Below are positions 9,439 through 19,014 of a stretch of DNA of 64,000 bases, in pieces. The notes under the pieces were generated by a model. That model searched no databases, was not told the DNA's origin, and was given only the letters and a program-made list of their open reading frames with translations. This DNA comes from Trachythela sp. YZ-2020 (Eukaryota; Cnidaria; Anthozoa; Malacalcyonacea; Clavulariidae), in assembly GCA_016169945.1 (NCBI GenBank), contig JADLSH010000333.1, forward strand, positions 992,001-1,056,000. Reading direction: 5' to 3'. Each line of letters starts with the position of its first letter. Position 1 is the stretch's first letter. The position numbers were made by a program, and so were the translations under genes.

Positions 9439-10051
9439 GAGATTTCCCTGCCTGATACTGATGATTGGGAAACTACTGGTATTGAGAGTGAATCAGAAGA
9501 GCGTCCTACTTCTTTATTAACTACACCTGAAAATCCAGCAGCTGAACATATTCCACTAGTGCCCATCAGATCAGAATGTACGGACAGCACTCCCAATACA
9601 TTAATAAATAATTGCACCCCCGGTTTACCAGACAGCGCAATTCAAGGACAAGGTGGTACGGTTGCCTGCCCCAGCTGTAATATGAGTTTCTCTGTTAGTC
9701 AAATTGAGCAACATGCAGATGCTTGTTGTGAAGGGAGATCATCTGAGGCATCTTTATATGGGACATGGGTCTTAAATCCTACAATTGAAGTGCCAGATGA
9801 AGACCCTGTTCTGGATGAAATAGCAAATCAACAGGAAAGCCCCATATTAACAACCAAAGAGCTTATTCAAGGCTTAATCACAAATGTTGCCAGTTCATCA
9901 AATAGGATAGCAGTTTGACGCATGTACCTCTGGGATGACTTTGTTGCAGCACAGAAAAAGCCATGGTTCTTGCCAAATGGTGGGTATAAGATAGATTACA
10001 TTGGAGAAGAAGCCGTAGACGGTGGAGGTCCAAGGAGATAATTATTTACAG
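9439..10051 (+). pseudogene. UBZ/HECT E3 ligase-like gene, first visible exon
   Basis: Acceptor TTTCCTAG precedes a frame ISLPDTDDWETTG...VACPSCNMSFSVSQIEQHADAC...YLWDDFVAAQKK...YIGEEAVDGGGPRR. CPSC...HADAC (C-x2-C-x11-H-x3-C, about 9667-9731) is a UBZ-like ubiquitin-binding zinc finger. EEAVDGGGPRR opens the HECT domain in relatives from cnidarians and fish. Two stops interrupt it: TGA at 9916-9918, probably from CGA, and TAA at 10039-10041, where relatives read RREFF. The exon ends at CAG/GTA, only three bases before the TTAA target of the large inserted element. Upstream exons are not seen. Confidence 0.65.
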
Positions 10052-10058
10052 GTATTAA

Positions 10059-10706
10059 GAGCGACTGCCTGTAAATATCGAGAATCGCCCGACAGTTAGG
10101 AAAAATTCGATTTCTTCATACTTTGCCTAAAACACCACTAGGGTAAACTGTTTACGAAAATAACATTAAAACGTTTCGCCAATTTTTATTTCTGGCAAAA
10201 TCGAGAAAGTCAAAATTCTCTTCTGATGGGATTCCAGGGGGATTTCAAAATGGGTGAATATAGGGTATTTTTGTTAACCGTTTACAATCGATTGAAATAG
10301 TATGTAAAAATGAAAATCTCACAACTGATGTGGTTATTATTAAACTATTAACACACATAGTTTGAGTTCTACCGGTGCTCTACTTGTATTTATTTTTGCA
10401 CTATCGTTAGGACATTTGATCGCGATAAGTGAAAATATGAAATTATGGCCAAGTTCAACGCAAAAATTCTCAAATGCGCTATTTTATTTTACAAAAATAA
10501 CTATTTTCCTTTAAAGGTCAACTATCGTATTAGGTCTCAACAAAATATCTAATTTGGCCCGCAAATAACCTGACTTCTAGCGAAAGAGTTATATACCCAC
10601 TTTTACGTAATGTGTAACATAATTGCGCACGTGAGTTCGGTGTCTACACGCAGGCTGGAAAGCTTAAATTTGTTGTCAGAAACTATTCTGGATATAATTT
10701 ATTGTT
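10059..10706 (+). repeat. Left long terminal inverted repeat of the TTAA element
   Basis: Begins GAGCGACTGCCTGTAAATAT. It aligns over about 650 bp with the reverse complement of 28127-28774; blocks such as GTTTGAGTTCTACCGGTGCT and AAATAACCTGACTT are identical in both. Small indels and scattered substitutions indicate an old insertion. Confidence 0.9.
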
Positions 10707-11749
10707 TCTTATTAACTGTGGATGCTATGATGTAGTAATTCAAGATTTACATGTAAGCTCTTATAAAATGTTACCTTATTTATAGGAATATAGTCGATGT
10801 GCGTTTCAATTTCCGCTTTGACAATCAACAAAAACTAAATTGCCATATCATGAAACTTGTGAAATTTCTACTTTTTAACTGGAGAAATCAATTGACTATA
10901 ATTATGTATTCACAAATACTGGATGTGTGCAACAATGTATGCAACAATGCAAACAACAGGCTATAATTGCTCCTAGGAAATTGCAACCGATACATTCAAG
11001 TTGCATTTGTCATTTTATCAAGTTCATAAAACGCCAAAACAACAAAACCTTCAGGTATATTCCCTTCTTTTCGAACAAATTAGAAAAAAACATGACACTT
11101 ATGAAATTGAAATTATAGCAAGTTAATTATCAGACATTAACGTATAAATTGTGTAGTTATGTTCTTTTTCAATGATTCTTAATTGTTCATTTGGTTCTGA
11201 AGGAATTGAACTTTTCAAACTACAAGCAAAACACAATTTGCTGATTGACATAATGCTAATTTGAGTTCCAAAATGTTAGGAGTTTTGAAACACGTTATAC
11301 ATCATGCAGACGTGCACCTAAATATATTTTTACCAGTCAAACAAAAATAAAATGAAGGAATCAGTTTACTTTTAAAGTGCACCTTTACAGGGTATGAAAA
11401 TTGAACCCTTCTCAAATTTAAATCAGGAACCTGTTGCAGTAATTCGCGGATGCAACACAAATTCTCGATGAATAGAAGCTAATAGAGTTGTCCAATTCCC
11501 ACAATAGGTTACGGTTAAATTTAATTGGAAATAAGGGTCTACTTTTGATACACCCTGCATGTATATCTACCATAAGGCTCCTTATGCTAGTTTGAAACTG
11601 TTTCAGTTACAAGGAACACCGACAGGTAGCCACCATTTCTTTCAATAGTTCAATAAAGGACGCTTTTTTCCTGCTGTCTTTAGACGGATCTTGAAATCCT
11701 AAATCAAAATGGTGGCACATTGATTTGAGAACAGGAAGTTTCAAATTCT
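10707..11749. other. Non-coding interior of the TTAA element, left side
   Basis: AT-rich sequence between the left TIR and the 3' end of the transposase-like gene. I see no convincing gene; the short open frame at 10927-11118 has no recognisable domain. Confidence 0.5.
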
Positions 11750-12313
11750 TTAAGCTGTCGCTTTCCACCATTGCGCAGATGTCGTATTCTCAAACATTAT
11801 AGGATGTTCAAGCTGCAGAGAGGTTAGTACAGCTTGTTGGGCATTGCTGAAATTTAGTTCCTCTTGTTCGGCAATGATATCAGCATCGGAAAATTTCTTT
11901 TGCCTCGCTGCTTGTCGGGAAAAAAATGACTTGATCTGCTGAGTGGATAAGAACTCCGATGACTTGAACATTCTCATTCCATCCGTTCCTACACATCTTC
12001 TCATTTCTTTTGCCACAGCTTCTGGATTAACTTTATGTCCAGAAGACAGGCCAACGTTGAATTTGGCCAATAGATACGATTTCTGCTTTTCGTTAAAGCG
12101 GTACGCTTTCGTGGTCTTCTTTAGAGCCCACCCCTCTTCAACTATTTGTCGGGAATCATCGTTCTCATACGACAGCGTTGAAAGTGTTGGGATGACTCCA
12201 GTCCTCTTCCAACAGTGACGCATACTTTACTTTGGCGAGATCCATCAGCGACTGCCTTTCAACTTTTTGCTCGCACTTTTCGAGAGAAAGGTGGCGTTCT
12301 AGATTGGAATACC
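11750..12313 (-). pseudogene. TTAA-element transposase-like gene, last exon
   Basis: After the acceptor ATAACAG near 12314 the frame reads YSNLERHLSLEKCEQKVER...LAKVKYASLLEED. It then shifts one frame near 12200 to GVIPTLSTLSYEND...EGWALKKTTKAYRFNEKQKSYL...KEMRRCVGTDG...QQIKSFFSRQAA..., ending in a stop at 11750-11752. The opening HLSLEKC completes a C2H2-like finger begun in the previous exon. The rest is the conserved C-terminal domain of a large uncharacterised family of cnidarian and fish proteins. The frameshift makes it a pseudogene. Confidence 0.6.
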
Positions 12314-12609
12314 TGTTATTGAAGAAACAAAATTTTTCTTTCTCATAGTTTGTTCGAGCTTCTTGGATTATTCTTGCTCATTCTTACAGTTGTTCCATGC
12401 AATAAATTTGCAAGTATATCTTTTTTCTTGTCCATTTCTCATTATTACACACGAGTACATGTAGTATTAAGTGACATAATGGACAGTTAGATCTATATAT
12501 GGATTAATATGTAAGTCTGGAAGATCAAATTTTATAGCTGAACCACAATGTGTCCATGAGAAGAAAGACCGAAGTAGCTATGCAACAAACTTGATGGGGA
12601 ATTAGAAAT

Positions 12610-12830
12610 TCATGCGGAAGGTAGGACAAACCTTTGGAAAACTTTAATGCAACCATCTCGGGGACACGAGAACAGTTTTTCTGTTGCAGCTCCTTCTGCT
12701 GCTTCTTGTGGTCTTGGCGCGCTCGTCTCGGTCGTTGAAGTCGGCTGCTTGGTATTTTTAGTCCTGATGGTTGTTGATTTAAATTGCCCTGGAGAGAATT
12801 GGGCGTCCATCCACTGGTAATCATATCCTG
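12610..12830 (-). pseudogene. TTAA-element transposase-like gene, zinc-finger exon
   Basis: Acceptor ACACAG near 12831. The frame MDAQFSPGQFKSTTIRTKN...TEKLFSCPRDGCIKVFQR ends at donor CAAAG/GTTTG. CPRDGC plus HLSLEKC in the next exon form a C2H2/C2HC finger across the intron. The preceding Thr/Gln/Ala-rich linker has no domain. The intron upstream contains the piggyBac element. Confidence 0.55.
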
Positions 12831-13099
12831 TGTATGTGAATAAATGATTGTTTCAGAATTAGTTGGAGATCATGGCAGTGATTATCATGTCAATAATAAT
12901 GATGATAATAAGATAATGATAATAAAAATAATAAATAACGCTAATGATAATAATAAGAGCAATAAAAGTATCCTTAGTCATTGGTCATATCTTAACTCTT
13001 TATCGTCTTACGTAATCACGCGATAATTAGTGCAATTTATTCCGGTGAGATTTTCTCCGCGAGTACTTGACCTTTGACCGCACATAATACATCGTTTGA

Positions 13100-13795
13100 A
13101 AGCTTATGACTTCGGCTATCGATTGATGACGGTTGGTTCCGTTTGAAATGTGACACGTGACCACAAATTGAATTCCTTTTACATAGGTACATTTATGTTT
13201 AAATACCACCATCACTTGTTACCTGAATGTTTTGATAACTTATTTATCACAAACAATCAAGTACATAGTTATAACACCAGATCGGCTACAAATTACAGAT
13301 CTCACGCGTGTCGGACAAACATAAAGAAATTCACTATTCTTTCTGTTGGTCCGAATACATGGAATTCTTTTCCACCACATATTACGGCTAAAATCACTAT
13401 TTCCTCTTTCAAGAATCAATTACGCATTTTCCTACTTGGAAATTATAATGTCGCATAGACGTCGAAATCGACATGTTTTAGTTATTAACTTGTATATTAT
13501 GTAGTAATGTATGTGTGTTTTGAACTTGAACAAAGATATGGTCTTATTTTGAATTATCACAGTGAACTAGGGGGTCTCATGACTACTGCCATTGGGCCTC
13601 CTCTTCTCTAAATTTACTTATTATAATATTATTTTAGTTGACGAGATGGCCTCTTAATATAAGCCTTTTAGCTTCTTGAGGTCTTCTCGCTACTGCTCAG
13701 CATTGATATTCAAATTATAATTAATGTAAATATCTATATTCTTGTTGTGTTGTGGCAAATAAATGATTGATTGATTGATTGATTGAAGTGCATAA
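13100..13795 (+). mobile_element. 5'-truncated non-LTR (LINE) 3' end
   Basis: A short open frame (13150-13458) reads PECFDNLF...QVHSYNTRSATNYRSH...GPNTWNSFPP...SSFKNQLRIFLL, the extreme C-terminus of reverse transcriptases of CR1/L2-like LINEs (RxxHxYNTR...WNxLP...FKxxLK). About 300 bp of 3' UTR follow, ending in an (ATTG)n tail at 13764-13787. Short microsatellite tails are typical of this clade. Most of the element is missing, as expected from 5' truncation on insertion. The exact 5' boundary is not clear. Confidence 0.75.
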
Positions 13796-13799
13796 ATTT

Positions 13800-14625
13800 G
13801 CATAAATTATGTAAAAAATGTAGCAATTTATTTAAATTTAGCTTATTTGCGACCTAACAATGCAAATTTTCCAAATTTTCCACAGCATTATAATTATGAA
13901 AAGTTAGCTTACATTATATGGTATATGTGTGCCAAGTTTCATAATAATTGACTATCAGGAAATATATTTTTTTATTTTTTGAAGTTCACTCTTTAAAAAT
14001 GGCCAAATCTTGCCTTAGATTTCATTGACATGTCTCTAATTCAGTAATCATGCCACAGCCATATATATATATATTTTACATAGTGGTAGTAGTAGGCTTT
14101 TAGAATTTAACTTCCCCCCCCCCATTTTGTCCAGTGAAATCCTCCCTATAATTTGACAAAATAAAGGTTCTAAGCAACTCGGCAAGCCGATTTGGGAAAT
14201 TCAATACCCCTGGAAAACAAAAAATGTGTACAACAACATAATTTCGAAAGTAGCTTATGCCTTTTTGTTCTGTCAGTTCAAGGGAAAATTTTCCCCTTGA
14301 TTGAGTAAAAGAAACAGTTTGTAGATGCACCCAAAGGTGCCGGTGTGAGATTGAACTAGTCTGCTTGAAATGCTACTTCGCATGATATTATGAATTCATC
14401 CACAACACACTTCTTTTTCAATTTTTAATAATAAAATAAAGAATTACATTAAATATACATGAATGTAACACAAATGGTAAAGGAATTATATTAAAAAATG
14501 AAATGTATGTCAAACATTGAACTGTAATCATAATGGAAAATATGATACAAATTTTCATTCGTTTGACAAATTTGATATTGGACATGTTCCAGTCCAGCTA
14601 AACTACCAAGAGCAGACATATGCAT
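13800..14625. other. piggyBac 3' non-coding region
   Basis: AT-rich sequence between the LINE tail and the transposase stop, with a poly-C run at 14112-14124 and a TATA repeat near 14060. No gene seen. Confidence 0.5.
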
Positions 14626-16549
14626 TTACCTCCTACCAGCATAACCAGGACTATGCCATACCTCAAAACAATCCAACACACCACCCACATGCATGTACTT
14701 ATTGTTGCACTGAGGAGCACTACAATAAGTACCAACCCTCTTCTGCCCTCGACCTGCCGCATAACACACTACACACTGATTCCTCACACCACCCTCAGCC
14801 GTCTTAGGTATATGGACAGTACAAAACTGATCATGAGTAGGAACAGCCTGAACTAACTCATATACCGGAGGGGTATCATATTCTGCTAACCCACAAATCT
14901 GCCTAACTATCTCCTCCCTAAACTCTACTATGCTATAAGTGCTCGTACGACGCAAATCCGGGTTGTCCGGATCACTAGCACGATGCTCCTGAAAGAGAAG
15001 AAAACCGTTAACTACTGCAATATCAATCAGGTGGAAGAACAAAGCCTTCCACCACCTTTTACACTTACGGGAAACATTGTGACATGCAAGTAACTGATCT
15101 GACCTATCTACTGCATTCATGTACTGATTGTATCTATGTATTGCATAGGGCTGGTTCACTTGTAGCTCCTTAAACACACCATTAGTCTTCGTCCTTCTTT
15201 TCGCAACCACTTTCTCATTCGCGGAATCAATTGATGTAACCAATGACAAGGGCTTGTTATCAATCCATTGCAAGGTTAGCACATTTGATTCCCGTTCCCA
15301 CCGCATGCTACCTCGCGGCACCTTCCTCGCCCACACTTTCAGATCTTTCAAGGCTACGGGGAAACCCACCCTGTTAGTTCTACATGTGCCTGATGATGGG
15401 GTATCCTTCAAAAGGAGTTCTTCGACTAACATAGGGGATGTAAAGTAATTATCAAAAAATACATGATACCCCTGCCCCAAGTACGCGTCCACCAACTTCA
15501 TCACCACGTCATAACCGAGGCCATTAAGCGATGGTGCATCATGCTGTGACTTACCTATGTAAACATTAAAATCGACAGTATAACCATTAGAGCTATCTGC
15601 CAATACCCAGAGCTTTATCCCCCACTTTGTAGGCTTATTTTTCATGTACTGCCTAATACCTGACCTATGTTTGGACTTCACCATGCGTTCATCGACAGCA
15701 ACATTCTGACGCGGTTGGTATAATAGATGGCATCGCTCTTTGAACGACGCTATAAATTCCTCAACCTTACGCAGTTTGTTGCCAGGAGTCTCGTCAGCAG
15801 GATCTACAACATGCAAGAACCCCATGAGAGATTTAAACCGGATACGGGAGAGTATCTTCCTCGCCCAAAGACCGTGGTAAAGAGTCTTTGTGCTCCAATA
15901 CTTTTCTACTTCTGAGTCCACATGTACCAGACCAAAATAAATCAAAAGAGCAATCAAATGATTTATTTCCTCAACAGTAGCTTCCTTCCATGCCCCTTCC
16001 GCAGTGGTATATGACTCATGCCCCCCAGCTGCGATTTTCATGTATGCGTAGCTGTTGGTGTGGGCAACAACTGATTTAATCATCTCAGGGGTGAAGAAGA
16101 GATGAAAAAACTCTAATTCAGTTGTCATAGTCCCCCGCAAGAGATGCCTATCAAAATGAATTCCCGGCGGACGGTTTGGTTGAAAGGGAGGGAGGGTATT
16201 CTTAGTGTCCGGGGTATCATATGACTTATAACTGGGAGCCCCACCACCCCGGGCGCTGCCCCTTCCACCCCGGGTGCTGCCCCTTGCATCCCTGGACCTA
16301 CCCCTGGCCCTTCCACCTCTGGCCCTGGCCCTGCCCCTTCCACCCCTAGCCCTACCGCCCCTTCCCCTATTGCCAGAAGTACTGCTAAGTGGGGATCGGG
16401 CCCTCCCAACCCTATCTTCCTCCTGCCAATCCGGATCCAAGTCATCTACTTCAACATCATCTACTTCAACATCATCTACTTCGACATCATCTACTTCGAC
16501 ATCATCTACTTCGACATCATCTACTTCTTCAGCAGCAGGTTCTTCATCA
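14626..16549 (-). CDS. piggyBac transposase, main exon
   Basis: About 640 codons without interruption. In order: an acidic five-fold repeat (DDVEV units, about 16443-16529), an Arg/Gly-rich RGG-like region (about 16230-16390), the DDE_Tnp_1_7 transposase domain, and a C-terminal Cys-rich domain CVVCYAAGRGQK...CSAPQC. The three catalytic Asp positions are visible in AVDERMVKSKHRSG, HVFFDNYFTSP and NAVDRSDQ. The enzyme cuts and pastes at TTAA without leaving footprints. The exon starts at 16549 after TTCTTATAG. Joining to exon 1 through a GC donor restores the frame (SDEEPAAEE). This is the only intact transposase in the window. Confidence 0.9.
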
Positions 16550-16935
16550 CTATAAGAACAAAAAATATGTATAAACATACTGTTACATGCTATTATTTTA
16601 CTTTATATAAAACAAAAACGCACGAATTAATTTTTAAATGCCCAAATTAATTTTTAAATGCCCACGTATATGCCACATGCGCAGCGTTTTGTTCACACAT
16701 TTTGAGATCGGTTCAAACCTTTGATTTCTGCGGCAATATATGATAAAACTCTCAAATAAATGCCATATTAGATAGGTTATGTATATATTTGTTATATTTC
16801 AAACTAGATATTTGATTATAGACCAAATTCTCATGGCCAGTGTTAGTCAAACGTCACGCTTGCGTCGATGAAAATTTGAGTCGATCGACCATGACATGAC
16901 AACATCTGTTCACTGAAAAACATATAAATACTTGC

Positions 16936-17066
16936 CTTCGGTCGCTATCAGACGTCTCCAACTGTCTGTCCAAGTCATCTTCTTCATCTGTTGATATTCC
17001 ACCGTCGTTATAGTCTAAAGTTTCACTGTCTAACGCAATTAAAACGTCTTCGAGTGACAGAGCCAT
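16936..17066 (-). CDS. piggyBac transposase, first exon (GC-AG intron)
   Basis: The ATG at 17064-17066 starts MALSLEDVLIALDSE...STDEEDDLDRQLETSDSD, an acidic N-terminus usual in piggyBac transposases. The only junction that keeps frame with exon 2 uses the donor CGAAG/GCAAGT, a GC-AG intron of 386 bp (16550-16935), giving ...DSDR/SDEEP.... A GT donor two codons later (CAA/GTATTT) would put the main exon out of frame. Confidence 0.65.
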
Positions 17067-17697
17067 TTCGCAAATATTTCAACTTGTAAAATGGCAACTG
17101 GCCGTTGGTGCGCACGCCACTTATAATACAAAAAAGCCATATAAGGCTCGGATCTTGCCGTAAACCAATGAAATTCACGATACTACACGATTACAAACAA
17201 CGGAATCGATTGCCGAGGGTTTTAAGTCCCAACGGTGAAAGGATCCCGGAGATTTTTGAGCCAGAAGATTGCCGGCGGATTACGACGCGTCACGACGCAC
17301 GCGGAAATTCCGAAAATGCCCATAAAAGTCGTTGTTTATTTCGTAATCTTACGAAATTTAGGATATAACGAGATGTCGATACGAGGATTCCAATGGTGGC
17401 TTTGCTGTCTCTATAGCTTTCAATCGAGCGAAGATATAGCCCAACAAAGTTCAAGACATGTTTGTTGTGATCAACATCCGGTACGTTTTTATGAAAAACA
17501 CATTTTAACGTTTTCAAAGACTATAAATCGCTAGAATTGTATCGTAAACAGACAAAATTAGGTCCGATAGGAGATGTTGAAAATGCGGATCTAACGGTGG
17601 TATTTTCATCTACATAGCATGCACTGAACCGAAGATATGAACCTGCAAAATTTAAGACGATATCGTCTTAAAAACATTAGCACCAGACGGTAAAGAG
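17067..17697. other. piggyBac 5' region
   Basis: The 630 bp between the transposase ATG and the right TIR. It should contain the promoter, but I see no distinct element. Near the end is the palindrome AAGACGATATCGTCTT (17654-17669), close to the TIR. Confidence 0.5.
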
Positions 17698-17756
17698 TTA
17701 ACCATCGTCATAGTCGTTGCCGTTCAAGAAATATATGTATACATTAAAGTTCATAT

Positions 17757-18510
17757 ACCTTTATGTAATCGTTTCATTACTACTTTTCCACGACCAATAC
17801 CATATGCTCTCCAAGCGCAAAGTTTTCTACCAACGAACCTGAAGTTATTTAGGATGCTGACCCCTGGAATTTTCTCCTCTACAAGGTTAGATTCGTGGAG
17901 CCTGTCAACAGCAACAACTCTTACGCCGGATATTCCACCGTGTGATAACAACGCTTCCTTCATCTGTTGAGGTGTTGCAACGTCATGTCCCTCGTTGATG
18001 TACAGTCGAATGTGGGATTTGGCCGTCGCAGCCAACCTGTCTGCAGCACCCTTCCCTCCTTGTGGGTCGCTAAAATCGATTCCTTCTATTTTGATTCCGA
18101 TACTTTCTTCGATGGTGGGGCAGGAAAGGATTGTGCCGGCAGAGTGGTAGCAGCCAGCGTTATCTTGGCGGAAATAGGCGTGGCCAATCTCGGGGTACTC
18201 ATTCTTTAAGGTCTTGAGTATATGCTGCATTATGATTACCACAGCAGGACTGTCTTGACTGCAAGTGTTGATGATGTGGATAAATGACTGCCATTGTAGT
18301 TCCCCTTGTACTCTACGGTAGACAACGGATATGTGCCATGAAATGCCTCTCTTGCCGAACCAATCACTTTGTGACTCTCGGTACAAATGAGGGATAAATT
18401 TCATTGCCCAATCATTGATAAACAGCACGGTGCTTTCGTCGATGGCAGCCAAGATGTCGTGTCGTGGTGGTCTTGTCGCGCTGATCTCTAAGGTGGCACT
18501 TCACCATAAT
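17757..18510 (-). pseudogene. TTAA-element transposase-like gene, RNase-H-like catalytic region
   Basis: The frame runs from about 18510 through DILAAIDESTVLFINDWAMKF...QSDWFGKRGISWHISV...HAYFRQDNAGCYHSA...IDFSDPQGGKGAADRL...INEGHDV... to donor CATAAAG/GTATAT. Conserved Asp in DESTVLF..DWAMK, RQDNAG and DFSDPQGGKGAAD resembles an RNase-H-fold DDE core, though this assignment is inference. A TGA near 18505 replaces a Trp just upstream. The family is abundant in fish and coral gene sets, where it is usually annotated only as uncharacterised. Confidence 0.6.
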
Positions 18511-18599
18511 ATATAGCGACTGGCTGCACAAAAATGATATACATTCTTCTACGCCGTCCCCGCACTGGGAAAAAAAACTTCTCTTATCAATCTTTTCTA

Positions 18600-18744
18600 T
18601 CTCTTTAATGACATTATCCAGTGCATGTTCATGTGTTCAATTTATTGTTATGCTTATGCTTGCATCGTTTTTGAAGCGCTTTGTCTGAAGGATCGCTTGT
18701 AGCGTACACACTGCAATGGCCTGCAATTTGAGATTCCTCACTAA
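18600..18744 (-). pseudogene. TTAA-element transposase-like gene, remainder of the BEL-split exon
   Basis: The exon begins at 25087-25093 (GTACATG, after acceptor GTCGCAG), is cut by the BEL element, and resumes at 18744. The joined frame starts VHVSEESQIAGHCSVYATSD and continues with a His/Lys/Cys-rich stretch, then shifts frame near 18640 into EHALDNVIKEIEKIDKRS. Relatives have a Cys/His cluster at this position. Confidence 0.5.
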
Positions 18745-18748
18745 CATG

Positions 18749-18980
18749 TGTCGGGATTGCTTCCCCGACAACAAAAGAATCACTCACGATTGATATAGTT
18801 TTGAGTTTCTTCTAATATATCGCTATACAAAATCTCGCCTCCGCTCACATGCCAACTCATTTCTTACCAATAATAATAAACCCCACCCCCCGTGTTCTTA
18901 CGTAATAGCGTCCACATGGAAATCACGCGCGCGAACAAAACATGAAGACTTATACTAATAATGTACTACAGTTTCCGACA
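18749..18980 (-). repeat. BEL 3' LTR
   Basis: 232 bp. Compared with the other LTR it contains an extra 33-bp block including a poly-C run near 18882-18890. Otherwise it is nearly identical. Confidence 0.95.
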
Positions 18981-19014
18981 CCCTCCCCATTCTCCACGAT
19001 CAGTGGGGAATGTA

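Larger units (their letters stand above)
12996..17697 (-). mobile_element. piggyBac element, apparently complete
   Basis: TTAA at 12992-12995 and 17698-17701 flanks ends reading CTCTTTATCGTCT (left) and CTCTTTACCGTCT (right, minus strand), that is 13-bp TIRs with one mismatch. The element carries an undamaged two-exon transposase on the minus strand and a LINE tail (about 13100-13790) inserted in its 3' non-coding part. It lies in an intron of the host element's transposase-like gene. Confidence 0.9.

Noticed and set aside
16274..16555. Plus-strand open frame rich in Ser/Thr/Leu opposite the piggyBac N-terminus
   Set aside because: It is the antisense reading of the acidic 15-bp repeat and RGG-like region; low complexity only.
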